The notes under the pieces: model-generated | The model's input: only the letters and a program-made list of their open reading frames with translations | Database searches by the model: none | What the model was told of the DNA's origin: nothing | In this document: positions 45,470 to 57,267 of the stretch, one piece after another | How the letters are laid out: the number at the start of each line of letters is the position of its first letter | How positions within the stretch are numbered: the first letter of the stretch is position 1 | Translations under genes and position numbers: made by a program | Source: Straminergon stramineum | Lineage: Eukaryota > Streptophyta > Bryopsida > Hypnales > Calliergonaceae | DNA: 64,000 bases | NCBI GenBank assembly: GCA_963920665.1 | Contig: OY987267.1 | Coordinates: forward strand, 24,924,001 to 24,988,000 | Direction of reading: 5' to 3'

Positions 45470-45870
45470 ACTACAAGTCGATGGACGACTGCAGGTCCAA
45501 GGGCAACTGCAGGTCCTGGACAGGGTGAGTGCAGATCCAGGGGCGACTGTAGGTCTTGGAAAGGGCGACTGCTGGTTGTGGACAAGACAAGTGAGGTTCT
45601 CCTAGGGGTGACTGCAGGTCTTTTGGGGCGCGTGCAGGTCTTCTTCGAGGCGACTACGGGTCTTCTGGAATGACCGCGGGTATTGTGAGGCGTTACTTCT
45701 CTTTAGGCTCCCACTTCATGTCTTTGCCTTGCAAGTTGCTACGTACTTCTCACCCGTGGTCACCTACGAGCTTGAACTTGAAGTCGCCCTATATGTAATT
45801 GCCCACACTCATGGTCGCCCTAACCCGAGATCGCCCACACCCGCATGCGCCCCTTTAGGATGCCACATAG
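45470..45870. repeat. Right subterminal repeats of Z2, switching orientation
   Basis: From 45470 to about 45690 the motif runs GGCGACTGCAGGTC on the plus strand. From about 45750 to 45870 it is inverted (CACCCGTGGTCACC, GGTCGCCCTAACCC, GATCGCCCACACCCG). The left end of Z2 has only the plus form, so the outermost motifs of the two ends face each other. Confidence 0.75.
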
Positions 45871-46044
45871 AAGCTATGTGTCTGCCACATGGCATCTAGG
45901 TGGCCTCACGAGCAGGGTGAATTATTTTTTAAAAGTCAAAGCTAAGTTTGACTCTATTAGACGGACAAGAAGGTCTACTTGACGTGTTGGACGTCGTGTT
46001 CGTCGTGTTGTCGAATTGTCTGCTGGAACAACCCTATTGAAGAT

Positions 46045-49000
46045 GAGGATGAGAATGAAAATCCGGAAGGATAGAGTTAACTTAGATGAATGAGAGGAGG
46101 AGGTACTTAGTAAAGAGTATAAATGGGCACCCCTTCTCCTCTTTCACCACCACCATTTTGTGTATTTGGATCCATTGGATCCAATTTATGTTGGAATTGT
46201 GTTGTTTTAGCTACAAACCTTGCAATGGTGTTTTGGGGGCATTTTTTGGTCGTTGTTGCTTTTTTTCAAGCTTGTGAAGTGTTTGTGGGTCCCTTCTACC
46301 TTGAGTTTTTTTTGGTACTAACTCTCCCAAGCTTTTGAGGCTTAAAGATTCACTTTTATCGTGTTGCTAGAAGTTTTGGTTTCACCTACCCTTGAGGTTT
46401 TCCTTGGTCCTTCTCCTTGTCTTATCTTTGTCATAACCTTAGAGTAACCCCCCATATAACATGGTGATGCCACTTTGGAGAGCCTTTAGTTCACATTCAT
46501 TGTTGTGCTAACCCCATGTAGCTAACTATTGGGTATCAAGGTCCTTTTTGTCTTCCAATATTAATGTGGTGGTCCCTAAGGAGAGCCAAGAGAGTGTGAA
46601 GGGTGGTGTATCCCATTGTGACAGTGAAGCTTTGAACCCCCTTAGGATCAAAAGTCTTAGTGGTGTGTTAAAAGAGAAAAACATGGCGAAACTTTGAGCC
46701 CCTTTAGAGTGAAAAGTCTTAGTTACATATCATAAAATCCTCCACAGGCAAGTCTTGAGCTTTTATGGTTTTTCTTGTACAAAGTTTAGTTCCAAAAATG
46801 CATTGGGAACAAAACAAAGTTTAGCCCCCAAAAATTAGAAAGTCGGATCAGTAATTTGGAAGAGACATAATGGTACATTTTGTACCTTATGTTTAGCTAC
46901 ACTACAAACACTAAGTGAATCCCTTTTTTCTTCACAAAATTCGACAAAGACTAGCGTAAAATTAATAGTAGGTAAGAAAAAGAAAAAATAAGAAGAGAGA
47001 CCAACAGCTATAGTCCACCTTTAGGCAACCCCATCCCAACCCAGCAACACCCTTACCAAGGCGGGTACCAAGGGAGTTGGGGTCGGATTATAGTCTACTT
47101 GAGTAGGGTCCAATCCATCGGGGGTGGGGTTACAATCTGCGACTCTGCCGGGTCAGGGGAGTTACAACTACAAGGGGTCAATCTACACGGAAGGGGAGGG
47201 GTACAATCGCGGGGTTGGGTGTTGTGGTCAAAGTGTTGGGGGCACAATATGTGGAAAATTGGGATAACAGTCTACGGGGAGAAGGAGGTTCAGCTACAGA
47301 GAAAGGGGATTCAAATACTGGGATTAGGAAGGGAAGCGAGGGCCAAAGAGAGGGGGGGGCCAGGTTTAGAGAGAAGGAAGGGGACCAACAACTAGTCTAG
47401 CACAAGGGGGAGGAGAGGGAGAAGAAAAAAAAGTCAAAGGGTTTGAGGAGAGAAAAGAAAGCCCAAGGAATGAAGGGGAAACCCGTCAAAACTAACACCT
47501 ATCCTACAACTAGCCTTGGAGTGGAGAAGTCAACTCCCCATCTCCACAAAACAACCCAACAAAAAAGAGAAGGAATGGTAAATTGACAAGAAAGAAGGGA
47601 CCATTTGAAGGGGAGGATTGAGGGTAGATAGGATAGAAGGTAAATCCCCTTACTAAGTGATGACCTTTGGATAGAAAACTTAGGGATTACCATGAGATTA
47701 GACGTAAGACATAGGACATAAGAAATAGTTCAACATTGTAGGATGTCATAACACGTCCTTAGTTAGCCTCATAGGTAGAAACAAGGGTAGTTGGATCACC
47801 ATAGTATGTAAAAGGAATAGTGTGAAAGGAAAAGAAGAGAGAGGGAAAAAAATTGGATGAAGCCAACGAGTGAACCCTTGTATTAAATTATTTTACAATT
47901 AAAATGGTGGTTCATTGCATCACAGCACGAGAGTTCATGGTAGAGAAAGGAGAGCTCCTTGTAGGCACAGTCAATGACTCAAGTTCCAAGGTATGAAGCA
48001 ACCTATTTCTAACTTTACCAATTTCTCTAATTAGCAATTCTTAACTCTGGCCGAGGCCCACCGCCTAAGTCGGACCCTCAAGGCTAGAGGTCAAATCATT
48101 TCTTAGGATAGAAACTTAGAGAGGAAGTTTGTAGCTTTCGAAAACTTAAGGCACTCCCAAAACGAAGTGGAAATAAGGAAGTTATCGCCAGATGAAGATT
48201 AGGACTTAATTTGGATGAAAAATAGTGAGACATAGAAGTTGGTAGCAAAATGAGGAGCAATTTTTTTTAAGGGCGAAATTTGGCCAGATCTATCAAAATC
48301 TGACCACTATGAATCTGGCCCTCCCAAATCTCGCTTGTGTAGTGAAGCCAACACAAGGGACACTAGTCAAAAAAAAACTAATGAGGAGATTAGTAAGAGG
48401 CTATTAAATAAGGTCCAAGGGCGGAAAGAAAAATCAATTCCGAGCTATAAATTAGGAGAAATTAGTAGATGAAGTTTTAAAGACCGACTAGTAGTCAAAC
48501 TTCATCTATCAAGAACTTTTAGTGGGAGTATCAGATTGGAAGTTTTCAATTAGGTAAAAACTCCAGATTTAGGTAGGGATAAGTCTCTTTAACCATCCCT
48601 AGAAATTTCGAATCATTTTGAATTAGGGAATTAGACTTAATCGATGAATGAAGTTTGAGGAACCGAGTAGTGGTCAAACTTCATCTATTCGTAACTTTGG
48701 CTAGGAAGGTGAGAAAAGGTCGAGTTTTAGGTTTTTAGAAATGGAAAGGAACGACCTAGAGTGTTTTTAGGTCAGTTCTTCTATGACATGAGTTCCGTAC
48801 AAAAACCACAACGGCCCATCCATTCAGTTAGTGAAGGACACCGGACATAGATTAAGAGATTCTTGCCTATTTGGGTCACATTAGGCACTTAGAAAAAGAT
48901 CCATTGATTGGAAGGCACAATGAACCATGCTTAAACACCCCAAAGTAGGATTCACTTAGTCAGAACCTAGAACCTAGTTGTACTCGCGATTTACCCAAGG

Positions 49001-49056
49001 TGGATAAATTAGCACTCACAGTTCACTAACCTAACGTTTTGTGTGTGTGGTTTTGG
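46045..49056. other. Unannotated region with short fold-backs
   Basis: No gene recognised. Short frames at 46086-46338 and 47099-47395 have no known motif. A partial direct repeat of about 70 bp occurs near 46630-46730 (GCTTTGAACCCCCTTAGG and ACTTTGAGCCCCTTTAGA). Hairpin-forming segments are at about 48274-48335 and at 48473-48515 and 48650-48690. Confidence 0.4.
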
Positions 49057-50757
49057 GGACGAGCAAAAGCTAAGTGAGGCTCCAAATCTCTTGGAGAAAA
49101 TTTCAACATGATTTACCTACTATCATCCTCTTATATGTCAATCTTTATCTATTGGCTTTAGAGATTTTACATAGTTCTATGCTTGAAAAAATCCTATCAA
49201 AAAATGATTTTCTACTTTATTGACAAAAGTCTACCATGTGCATGATGTAAGAGTACGTAGATAATGGTTTGACTTAGAATGCCCTCTTGTGATATGAGAC
49301 ATGTTTGGTGAATGTTGTCCATAGTTGTCTTCTCAAAATAGACAAGGTTGGTGAATGTTGTCTATGTTTATCTTCACAATATAGATAAGTTTGATGAATG
49401 TTGTCTACATTTACCTTCGCAAAATAGACAAATACATGTACTTTTGGTAAACTTGGAACAAATTGGACTAATAAGGTCTGAATTTGGTATACATTGTAAG
49501 TATGTAGAACTCCTTAGGATACTTAGTTTGTTCCTAATTACAATTTTGTTTAGCTTCTAATGGATTTGATAAGTGCCCAATTGCTTGGGATGTACCAAAA
49601 TAGCTATTTTTCTAGACCTCTCTTTAATTACTAGTCACATGACTTGCACTCTGACTAGATATTCTAGAAATATCTTACTTTGAGTACAAAGTAATTTTAG
49701 AAGATGTTGGATTCTAATATCCTAGAAACCAATAGATATATTTTTATAAAGACCGTTTTGCCATGAATCCATGATTTAACTTCCCACCCACCCTCCCATC
49801 TGTTAGTAAGAATTCTACTTTGAGGGAGAATGTTTTAACTTCTAAGTTAAAGATATGGATGGTTTGTAACTATACTGATACCACCATATGGGAATTTAAA
49901 AAGCCATTGTAACAATTGGTAATTAGTATTCCTTCATGAATGAGTTTTTAAGATTTTGGGGTAGCCCATTGGGTTGGAATTTATTTCCAATACAATTTGG
50001 AAATTAGTAGTTCAACTAAAGATTACCTTCATACATGAGGTCATATCCACCTAAATATGGCGTCACTAAAATTATTAATAGATATAGCTGTGATTAAGAA
50101 ACATGCCTGCATTAAAAGTACTATTTCTTTTTTTCAGCCATGTGGCCTGTATGTATGGGCTCATCAAAGCGGCATGGCTGGGCCTGGACTTGGCTTAATG
50201 GCCCTATATTACGGCAGTATTCAGGTAGATAGTCTGTTGAGTAAAATACCAGCAATCATTCCTGGCCCTTCACTTGGGTACTTTTACTCTAGAGTTTATT
50301 AGTTATCATCCTCTAGCACTGAGAGTTGAGCTCATACCATTAGATGGGATTCAGCTGCCTTGGAGGACCAATTTAGGCTAGTTTCCCATATTGGGAACCA
50401 ACAAAGACTGGTCAGAATTTTAAATTTAAAAAAAAAAAAATTTAATTAAAAGATTAAGAAATTATTTATTTTCATTATCTAATGTGGCCATAGCCTGACC
50501 ACATTAGCGAGCTATTGTGGCTAAGTTCCCACAATCTGTGAACTTGTGGGAACTTGTAGGCTTCCACAATAGCTCATTCTCTTTTAATGTTAGACGCTAG
50601 CACATTGTGCACTATTTTTTTGTATGTGGGCTTTTGTTCTAAACATATTGGGTGGCCTCATGGCTTCTTCCTCCTCTCAATCTAACATTGCTAATACTCA
50701 CATCTTGGAATAGTTGGAGATTAATCCTTGAAGGACACAACCCCCATGACTAAGGTA
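49057..50757 (+). repeat. Dispersed repeat L, copy 2
   Basis: Direct copy of 7631-9200. It has three 43-bp tandem units (49305-49437) where copy 1 has two, lacks the MITE of copy 1, and carries its own insertion at 50346-50595. Confidence 0.8.
50346..50595. mobile_element. 250-bp hairpin-rich insertion
   Basis: Absent from copy 1 of repeat L. It is flanked by TTAGAT (50340-50345) and TTAGAC (50590-50595), where the empty copy reads CTCAGATGCTAGC. Inside are CTAATGTGG / CCACATTAG (50479-50507) and a larger nested stem GAGCTATTGTGG / CCACAATAGCTC with AAGTTCCCACA / TGTGGGAACTT within (50509-50575), plus an A-rich tract at about 50427-50445. Type unknown; the 5-6-bp duplication is approximate. 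Confidence 0.6.
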
Positions 50758-51791
50758 GTCACCAAAGTTGCTTCAATTAAAGAACCAATAGGCGCATTTT
50801 GTGTTTCTACACTGAACAATGATGTCATCCATCAACCACTTTTTGGCTTCAACGTCCTTCAAAGGTTAAAGTATCTGATTTTGTAGTCTCTTGTTCTACA
50901 TGTGAAAACGATGACAAGTGCCGTGTACTATAGACACCTTGTACACACAATTCAACTAACTACCTATTGGTGGTTTTGTATGGGTGCAAGTGAGGTGCAT
51001 AGCCTCATGAAGAATTTTTGGATACCTCGATTTGTTTTGGAAAATTATCATTCTCACTATGAGCTATAGAATTTTAGTTTTATCATGGAAAAAAAATCAT
51101 GGAAAAATCATTTTTGAACAATATCAGGGAAAAAGCAAATATGTGGTTCTTTAGCACAAGTGTATACAAAGTTGATTTTTGCTTTGTCAAAAATTTGGAT
51201 ATTTGATGGTCTATCAATTACATTATAACTTTGCATGGATATTAGCAATAAGTTGAGAATGATAGAGGAAGCAAAATATAGTCTTGATAAGTAATGTTTA
51301 TGGCTTAGAAAATATCAGATGGGTGCCTAGTTCATGGGACGTTCTAGAAAAGTTTTTTTTTTAAACTATTTTTTTCCCTCTTTGATTTTTTTCAAAATAC
51401 CTTGGTTTCTCTCTTTGACCTTCTTCTTGAGATATTTTTAGATTGCAATAATGTTGACTCTAGTACTATTATTTGTCTTCTAATTGACTAAAAATTTTAA
51501 ATTGTCAAGAACTTGTATTAAGTGTACACTAATGTCTTTTAATTTGGTCAACACATTCCTTCTTCTTTTCCCATTTTGAATTAAGAGTCAAACCTTGATT
51601 AGTGGTCAATTCCATCTCCTAACTACTACCTCAAATTTTGTAACTTTTAAGTTAATTCCTTAGACCTTCATACAACTCCTACTCCTCTTTCAACTTGCTT
51701 ATCGACTCTATAATTTTGCTTTCTCTTTTCTCAACTTGGAAACTTGATTTGTTCCCATTCATATTCTTCGTCCACTTCTACTTTTCTTTTG
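50758..51791. other. AT-rich spacer
   Basis: No gene or boundary recognised. Confidence 0.35.
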
Positions 51792-51795
51792 TTAA

Positions 51796-52732
51796 CCCCT
51801 AAAGGACCAAACGGTGTTTTTTGGCAACATAGCGATTTCGGGCAACTCACTATGAATGGAGTTTTTATTTTTTTTCTTTGAAATTTTCACACAACATGTG
51901 CCCGAAGAGTAGCTTTCAGACCCAACAATTTTCATAACTTTTGAATACATGGTTAAAAAGTTATTGTATGATATGTTGTTTTCATTGCTCGGCAGGCAAC
52001 CCGGGCAGCAAAAAAAACTTCTTTAAAAATCACTTTTTTTTTAAATAAAATTTTTAAATTCATTTTCCTGAATTATGTATACATGAAAAACTTTGAATCA
52101 TTCCATTTTGATTTATGAGATGAAAGTTATGAAGAGTTTTAGTTGTGGGCAGTTTGTGGGTAGTAATGGAATCTCTACTCTAAAATAAACTTTGATGACC
52201 TTTGTTTAACTCAATTTTCAATATTTTGGGAAAAAAAATAAAAAGGTGAGGTGTAGATTGTTTATTACAACAATCTAACCATTGAGATTGACATTTTTCA
52301 ATTCCATAAATAAATTATTAACAATTTAGTACTTTGAATCATTCTCTACTTCTTTCAACTTACTATTTTTTTCCTACAATTCCAAATGATCTAAAACTTT
52401 TCAAGCATGTAGACAACATGACTTGGAAAATTAATCCAAAGAGTTACAACAATTTTAGACATTTTTTCATAATGATCTGACCTTATGAAGTGCAGCTGCC
52501 TGGATTTTCGCTGGGCCAAAAAGTGGCTTTTTGTCACTTCAAATGTTAATATCTTGCAATCCAAACGGTGAAAATTTCTGAAATTTTTTCCGCCTCTTTC
52601 CATACCAGCATACTACAAGATCCTATGATTACATTTGTCCCAAAATGTATCTTTAAAAAAAATTGATACTTGTACTAGAAATGACAGTTGTGGAGCGTTT
52701 TTGATGAAAACATAGTCAAATACCTTTAGGGG
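51796..52732 (-). mobile_element. TTAA-flanked TIR element, copy C
   Basis: 937 bp, TTAA at 51792-51795 and 52733-52736, termini CCCCTAAAGG and CCTTTAGGGG. Reverse orientation relative to copies A and B. Non-coding. Confidence 0.82.
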
Positions 52733-52736
52733 TTAA

Positions 52737-53024
52737 TGACAGGCCCTATTACACCACTTGGCAAAACATGCACTCAGTCAAGCCAGCTACTCAAGTATGA
52801 ACAAGAAATACAAAACAACTCTAAGTATAAAATTTTAGATTTTTTGATACCCTAGTCCTCACAGGGCTCACAATACTTTGACCCCTCTTTGGAATTTCGA
52901 CCTCTGAGAATGAAGCTCTAATTTTTAACTTTTTATTTTATGGTTGTTTTAAGCTCTGACCTCTGAGTTTGAAGTTCTAGCCCTTGTGTCCATTTCTGGC
53001 CATGGATTTGAATTGATTTAATAA

Positions 53025-53025
<1 letters not shown>
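52737..53025. other. Spacer
   Basis: Contains a short repeat (GACCTCTGAGAATGAAGCTCTA and GACCTCTGAGTTTGAAGTTCTA, shortened here to its core GACCTCTGAG). No gene seen. Confidence 0.35.

Positions 53026-53078
<53 letters not shown>
53026..53078 (+). repeat. (AT)n(GT)n microsatellite
   Basis: About 8 AT units followed by about 18 GT units. Confidence 0.95.
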
Positions 53079-53083
<5 letters not shown>

Positions 53084-53600
53084 GACTAAAAAAGTGATGA
53101 ATCTCAAGAAAATAGATACTTTCATACTTTAATTTGTAAAAAATAAGATTTTTTTTATAAAATAAAATAAAAATGGGTCACTTATATAACTCTATGGAGA
53201 TGGTCATTCACCAAAAGACCCCCAAAATAATATTTTAGATGTTATGAAATGCAAGTAGATAGAAGTTCATTTTGTCAATTTCCATACAATATACAATCAA
53301 CAATTTTGTAAAATTCCTTTGAGTCGCTAGTCTACTAGAATACCATTACCTCCAAATTCCAACTCCAAATTTGTATTTTTGGACAAAAAATAGTACAAAA
53401 ATCCCCCAATTGACATATGTGATATTACATTGGGGGCTATTTTTGGATAGTAAAAAAAATTATGTGAAATGAAAAAATTATCCAAGGTGTATAATAGTCA
53501 TGACTACCTTACTTAAATATCTTAAGTCTTTTCATTGGAGCCATAATGCAAAAGTTATGGCCAAAAAACAAATGAGCACATAGATAGAATAAGTCACCTT
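53079..53600 (-). mobile_element. GGGTGATTGC-family element, truncated copy
   Basis: Inverted relative to 56560-57080, with shared blocks such as ATGGAGATGGTCATT, CAAAAGTTATGGCCAAAAAAC and the GGGGGC / CTATTTTTGGATAGTAA region. Its outer terminus abuts the microsatellite and is lost; the inner TIR is degenerate. Confidence 0.6.
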
Positions 53601-56548
53601 TTTCTAATATTGAACAAGTGCTATCTAGACTGATATTGATGGATCTGTGGAGGACAAATATTTAGATTTTATAACATGATAAACAAGAAATTGGAGAAAA
53701 ATCTAAGGGAAAATAAAAGGAATGTTCAAATCTTGGGATACTAGAATCAAAACTTTGCCATGACTTTAGTATTGGGTTGTGCTAATGGTTTCCACTCAGT
53801 AATCATTCAGACGCAGTCATATATATGTAAACAATAGAAAGACATAGATTTTTCTCAAATATTTCCAGGACAGATAATGCATCTGAAGACCTCAAGTGTT
53901 TCTGGCACTTTACATTCCATTGGTGTTTCCATGGTTGTGATGCCTTGGAATGCATAACGGTGCACACCTGTCACGCATTCGAACTCATATCACTTCTGCA
54001 ATCCTTGAGATCGTCATTTTCATAAGAGATCATGTCTAGTGAGTGCCACAGAATTTATCTAAACGTTGGCCTCAGTTTCTGCATGAAGGCACATACCAAG
54101 ATCATTGTACCTTGGGTGACATTCTGTGAAAAGTTAAGAGAAACAAGCCATTGAATAGGTAAGAAATTACCCCCCCTGATTTTCGATTGACATGACTCTT
54201 CAAAGACACAAGGGAACGCAGCGCAGCATGTGATTCAATTCTTGTATCATGAGTACCGAAAATAGTAACCTGGGGGATGTGGAGGAACTTCAAATTTTCA
54301 TCTAGACATTTAGCCATAGCCTTGACGGAACAATACCTGAAAATCACTCAGCAAATGGGCTGGTTGAATTCATGGAGCAGGTATCACGCTTTTTATAGAT
54401 CAGGCAAGAATAAACACGTATTGTCTGGTCTCATTGAAGTTCTACATACGGACCAATGCCGGATTTCACACTTTTGAGTTCAACAGAATCAGCAATTTTG
54501 TTGAACTTAGAACTGTGAAACTCACTACTAGCCCACTCTCAATGATTTGTATTGCTAAACTGCATGAAAATCTCCAAAGGATGAAATAGAGAACAACCAA
54601 AAGGAATAATGTAATTAGCGTATCACAAATGTTGCCTATGGGCCTTGATGTGGGATAATGCATGATCAGGTTTTAATGTACGCCAGGTCCATTGAAGAAT
54701 TGGAGTTCGTTTTTACCTGTGTGGTGGACAATTGCTTTGAAGTGCTTATGAATGGACCTGATTTTACTCGTAGGTGACTGTTCAATTTTTGATTTCAATA
54801 ATCCACCCTTTTGAGCAAGGTTTTTGATCAACGAACTGGAGAGAAAAATAATTCCCCAGATCCTGCATCCAAGAAAGATAGCATGAACAAGACCTCAGCT
54901 AATCCACTGAAGATAGCTCATAAGCAGTAATGTGACACCCGCTAGAGTTTCAGGTTCATGATTGTAGAAATCCTAGGCTTAAAAACAAAATGTTTTTTCT
55001 TCAGGATTCATTGGCATAAACTCTAGCTGCATGCTTCGGAGATCTTCACAGGGAAGCTCAGTAACAAGCATGTCGTCCCTCATGGATTGTAACCAGTCCG
55101 GTACATTCTCGGATCCTCGTGGTCACAGGACAAAACTGATCTAATCCCGGATAAGACCGCCACATGAGCTTTCCGAATCATATCTTTTTACAGCGTTTCA
55201 TTGGTCTCATCATTCCAACGCTGCATGTCCTGCTTTGCCTATTTTCTCCTTAACGACACCACCTGAAAGTCCAGAGTTCCGGAACGTGATGAGAGATTAA
55301 GAGTGGATTCCTTCTTCAGATTCCTAGACAAAATTCAATTATCGACTTGAGAGACATTTTTGATTTCGGAACATGCGATTGGATTTGTATCGATGTCAAC
55401 GCAGCTGCGAAATAAGAAATCGTCATCGCCAATTACAACGAGCTCTGGAGCAGCTGTGACCTAAAAAATTTCTAAAACGACACTATGGAATGAATAACTC
55501 GCACACCTGGCACACTGTCATTAATTGAAGCGCATTTGTCGCACCTTCAATCTATGTCATAGCCAGTTCTTTGGGGACCCTGGACAATGAGTGTAAAGAG
55601 ATTAGAGATTAGAGTGTGATTACAATCAAAAAAATAAAAACTAAGGAAAAATTACACTAATGACATTATGCCATGTTTTAGGTTAACTAGTGTAGAAAAC
55701 TAGGGAAATGGCCACGAGGAGACCCCACAAGTGAGTCTCATTGGTCTTCTGGTCGTCATTTCCCTTAAGCTTAACTTATGTAGACATGTTTCCAAGTGAG
55801 CTAGTTAGTCCATCCAATTAATTACCGATGCCAGTCAATTTGGGCAGACTCAGTAACTGGAAAATGACATAATTTCCACTTTTGTTCTGTTAACTTTGTT
55901 TCCCATTTGTGTCGAGAACAAATGACAAAAACTACGATTGCTTGCAAGGTAAACCAGCGATGAAGGCCACTGCAATGGATTCTTCAAGTGCGTCAAGAAC
56001 TAGTAGCATTCACCGATGGTGATCAACGGTGGGAACATCAACAAGGACACTATCGAATTGTCAATCGAAGCATGTTGCTGCACCTTCAGTTGGAACAAAA
56101 CAACAAACCAGTGGCTCCAAGTTGCGCTCCGGAACAGTGCGCAGATGAATACCAGCCCCACGAGTTGCCGGAGCAGACAAAATAAATATCAAAGTCTGTC
56201 TTGGAGGAAAAAATATCAACTGAAGGTCTTTGAAAAAATCACCCCAGGCAGCTCTGTCTCCACTCTCACCTTTCTAAACTGGAACTGGCGAGATGTTTCA
56301 TCTTGGCAGTGTTGTACTCCCAAGACATGATTCAGTACCACCCATAGATTCCATGCTGCAGAGGGACTCAACAGGGAAGGTGACCTTCAACGACACCGGC
56401 TTGTCCTACAAGAGCGAGTGCAAAATTAGGATCACTACTAAATCATTATTTTTTTGGAAATTAGAATGATGCAGTTATTTGTAGTATTAGAGGGGATGCA
56501 AAATTAGTGTCAGTCTCGAATTATAATATTTGGATACTAATAGAATAT
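53601..56548. other. Gene-like but unrecognised segment between inverted repeats
   Basis: Base composition is closer to coding than in the flanks, especially 54.1-54.5, 55.0-55.6 and 55.96-56.42 kb. Short frames include MWRNFKFSSRHLAIAL (54277) and one ending PIDSMLQRDSTGKVT (about 56348-56392). None extends across likely exons and no family is recognised. It could be degraded host gene sequence. A splice-level gene model cannot be supported by eye. Confidence 0.35.
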
Positions 56549-57267
56549 GGGTGATTGCAAGAAACACTTATCCTATTTTGTGTCACACAAAGTGTACTGA
56601 TTAGTTTTTTGCCCATAACTTTTGTGTTTTGGCTCCAAATGACTCAAGATTTATTGGGAAGGTACTCATGACTATCATATACCTTCCCTAAATTTTTCAT
56701 AATTTCCAAAAATAATTTACTATCCAAAAATAGACCCCAATTCAGTATCACAATTGTCAATTTGGAGGTTTTTAGTACTATTTGGACCCCCCCAAAACGA
56801 ATTTTGAGCTGAACTTTGGATGAGATGGTCTTCTAGTAGACTTGTAGCTATTCACGGAAGGAATTTTTAAAATAGTTAATTTTTGTGGTGTGAAAGTCTA
56901 CAAAGTGAGCTTTTTTCTGCTTGCATTTTGTAACATATAAATATTATTTTGGTGGTTTTTTTGGTAAATGACCATCTCCATAGGGTTGTTGCAAATGGCT
57001 AGTTTTTATTTTGTCTATTTACTTATTTTAACTATTTTTTCTTAATTAAAACATGAAGGTATGTATTTTCTTGAGACTTAACACTTTTCTAGTTCTCCTA
57101 CTTAGAGAATTTTTCTATGCAATTCCTTCCATGGGTACCTTCATCTTAAAGGTAAATACAGTAGTCATATTTTTCTATTTTAAAAAAATTAATTTTCTAA
57201 TTTTAAAGTGCTCCCCACAAAATCAGCAAAATGCAACAAAATCGATAGATGTTTCTTGCAATCACCC
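56549..57267 (+). mobile_element. GGGTGATTGC-family TIR element, copy 2
   Basis: 719 bp with ends GGGTGATTGCAAGAAACAC and TGTTTCTTGCAATCACCC. AT lies directly outside both ends. A 97-codon frame inside (57053-57346) runs beyond the right end and is not credible as a transposase. Confidence 0.75.

Larger units (their letters stand above)
40273..46036 (+). mobile_element. Z2: satellite-filled hAT-type element
   Basis: The left end is CAGGGTTGTTTTGTTGAACG. The right end is GCTGGAACAACCCTA, inverted TAGGGTTGTTCCAGC. The flanks TTGAGGAT (40265-40272) and TTGAAGAT (46037-46044) form an 8-bp duplication with one change. At 5764 bp it has no transposase frame. Contents from left: 170 bp of terminal sequence, GGGCGAC-type subterminal repeats, about 215-bp tandem units, AT-rich DNA with TTTAGGG units, a 3.3-kb array, further GGCGACTGCAGGTC repeats, and finally the same motif inverted (GGTCGCCC, about 45750-45860) before the right end. 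Confidence 0.88.

Noticed and set aside
42051..45605. Many open frames of 60-129 codons across the tandem array, both strands
   Set aside because: They are translations of the repeat unit, break after a few units and have no motif; the unit length is irregular.
23591..46036. One 22-kb hAT element joining the Z-type ends at 23.6 and 46.0 kb
   Set aside because: The flanking 8-mers do not match (CTTCTGAC and TTGAAGAT), and each end has a better partner (23944 and 40273).
53079..57267. Pack-MULE with long terminal inverted repeats
   Set aside because: Copy 2 has its own complete termini (56549-57267) and other stand-alone copies exist, so the pair need not be the two ends of one element; no 9-bp duplication seen.
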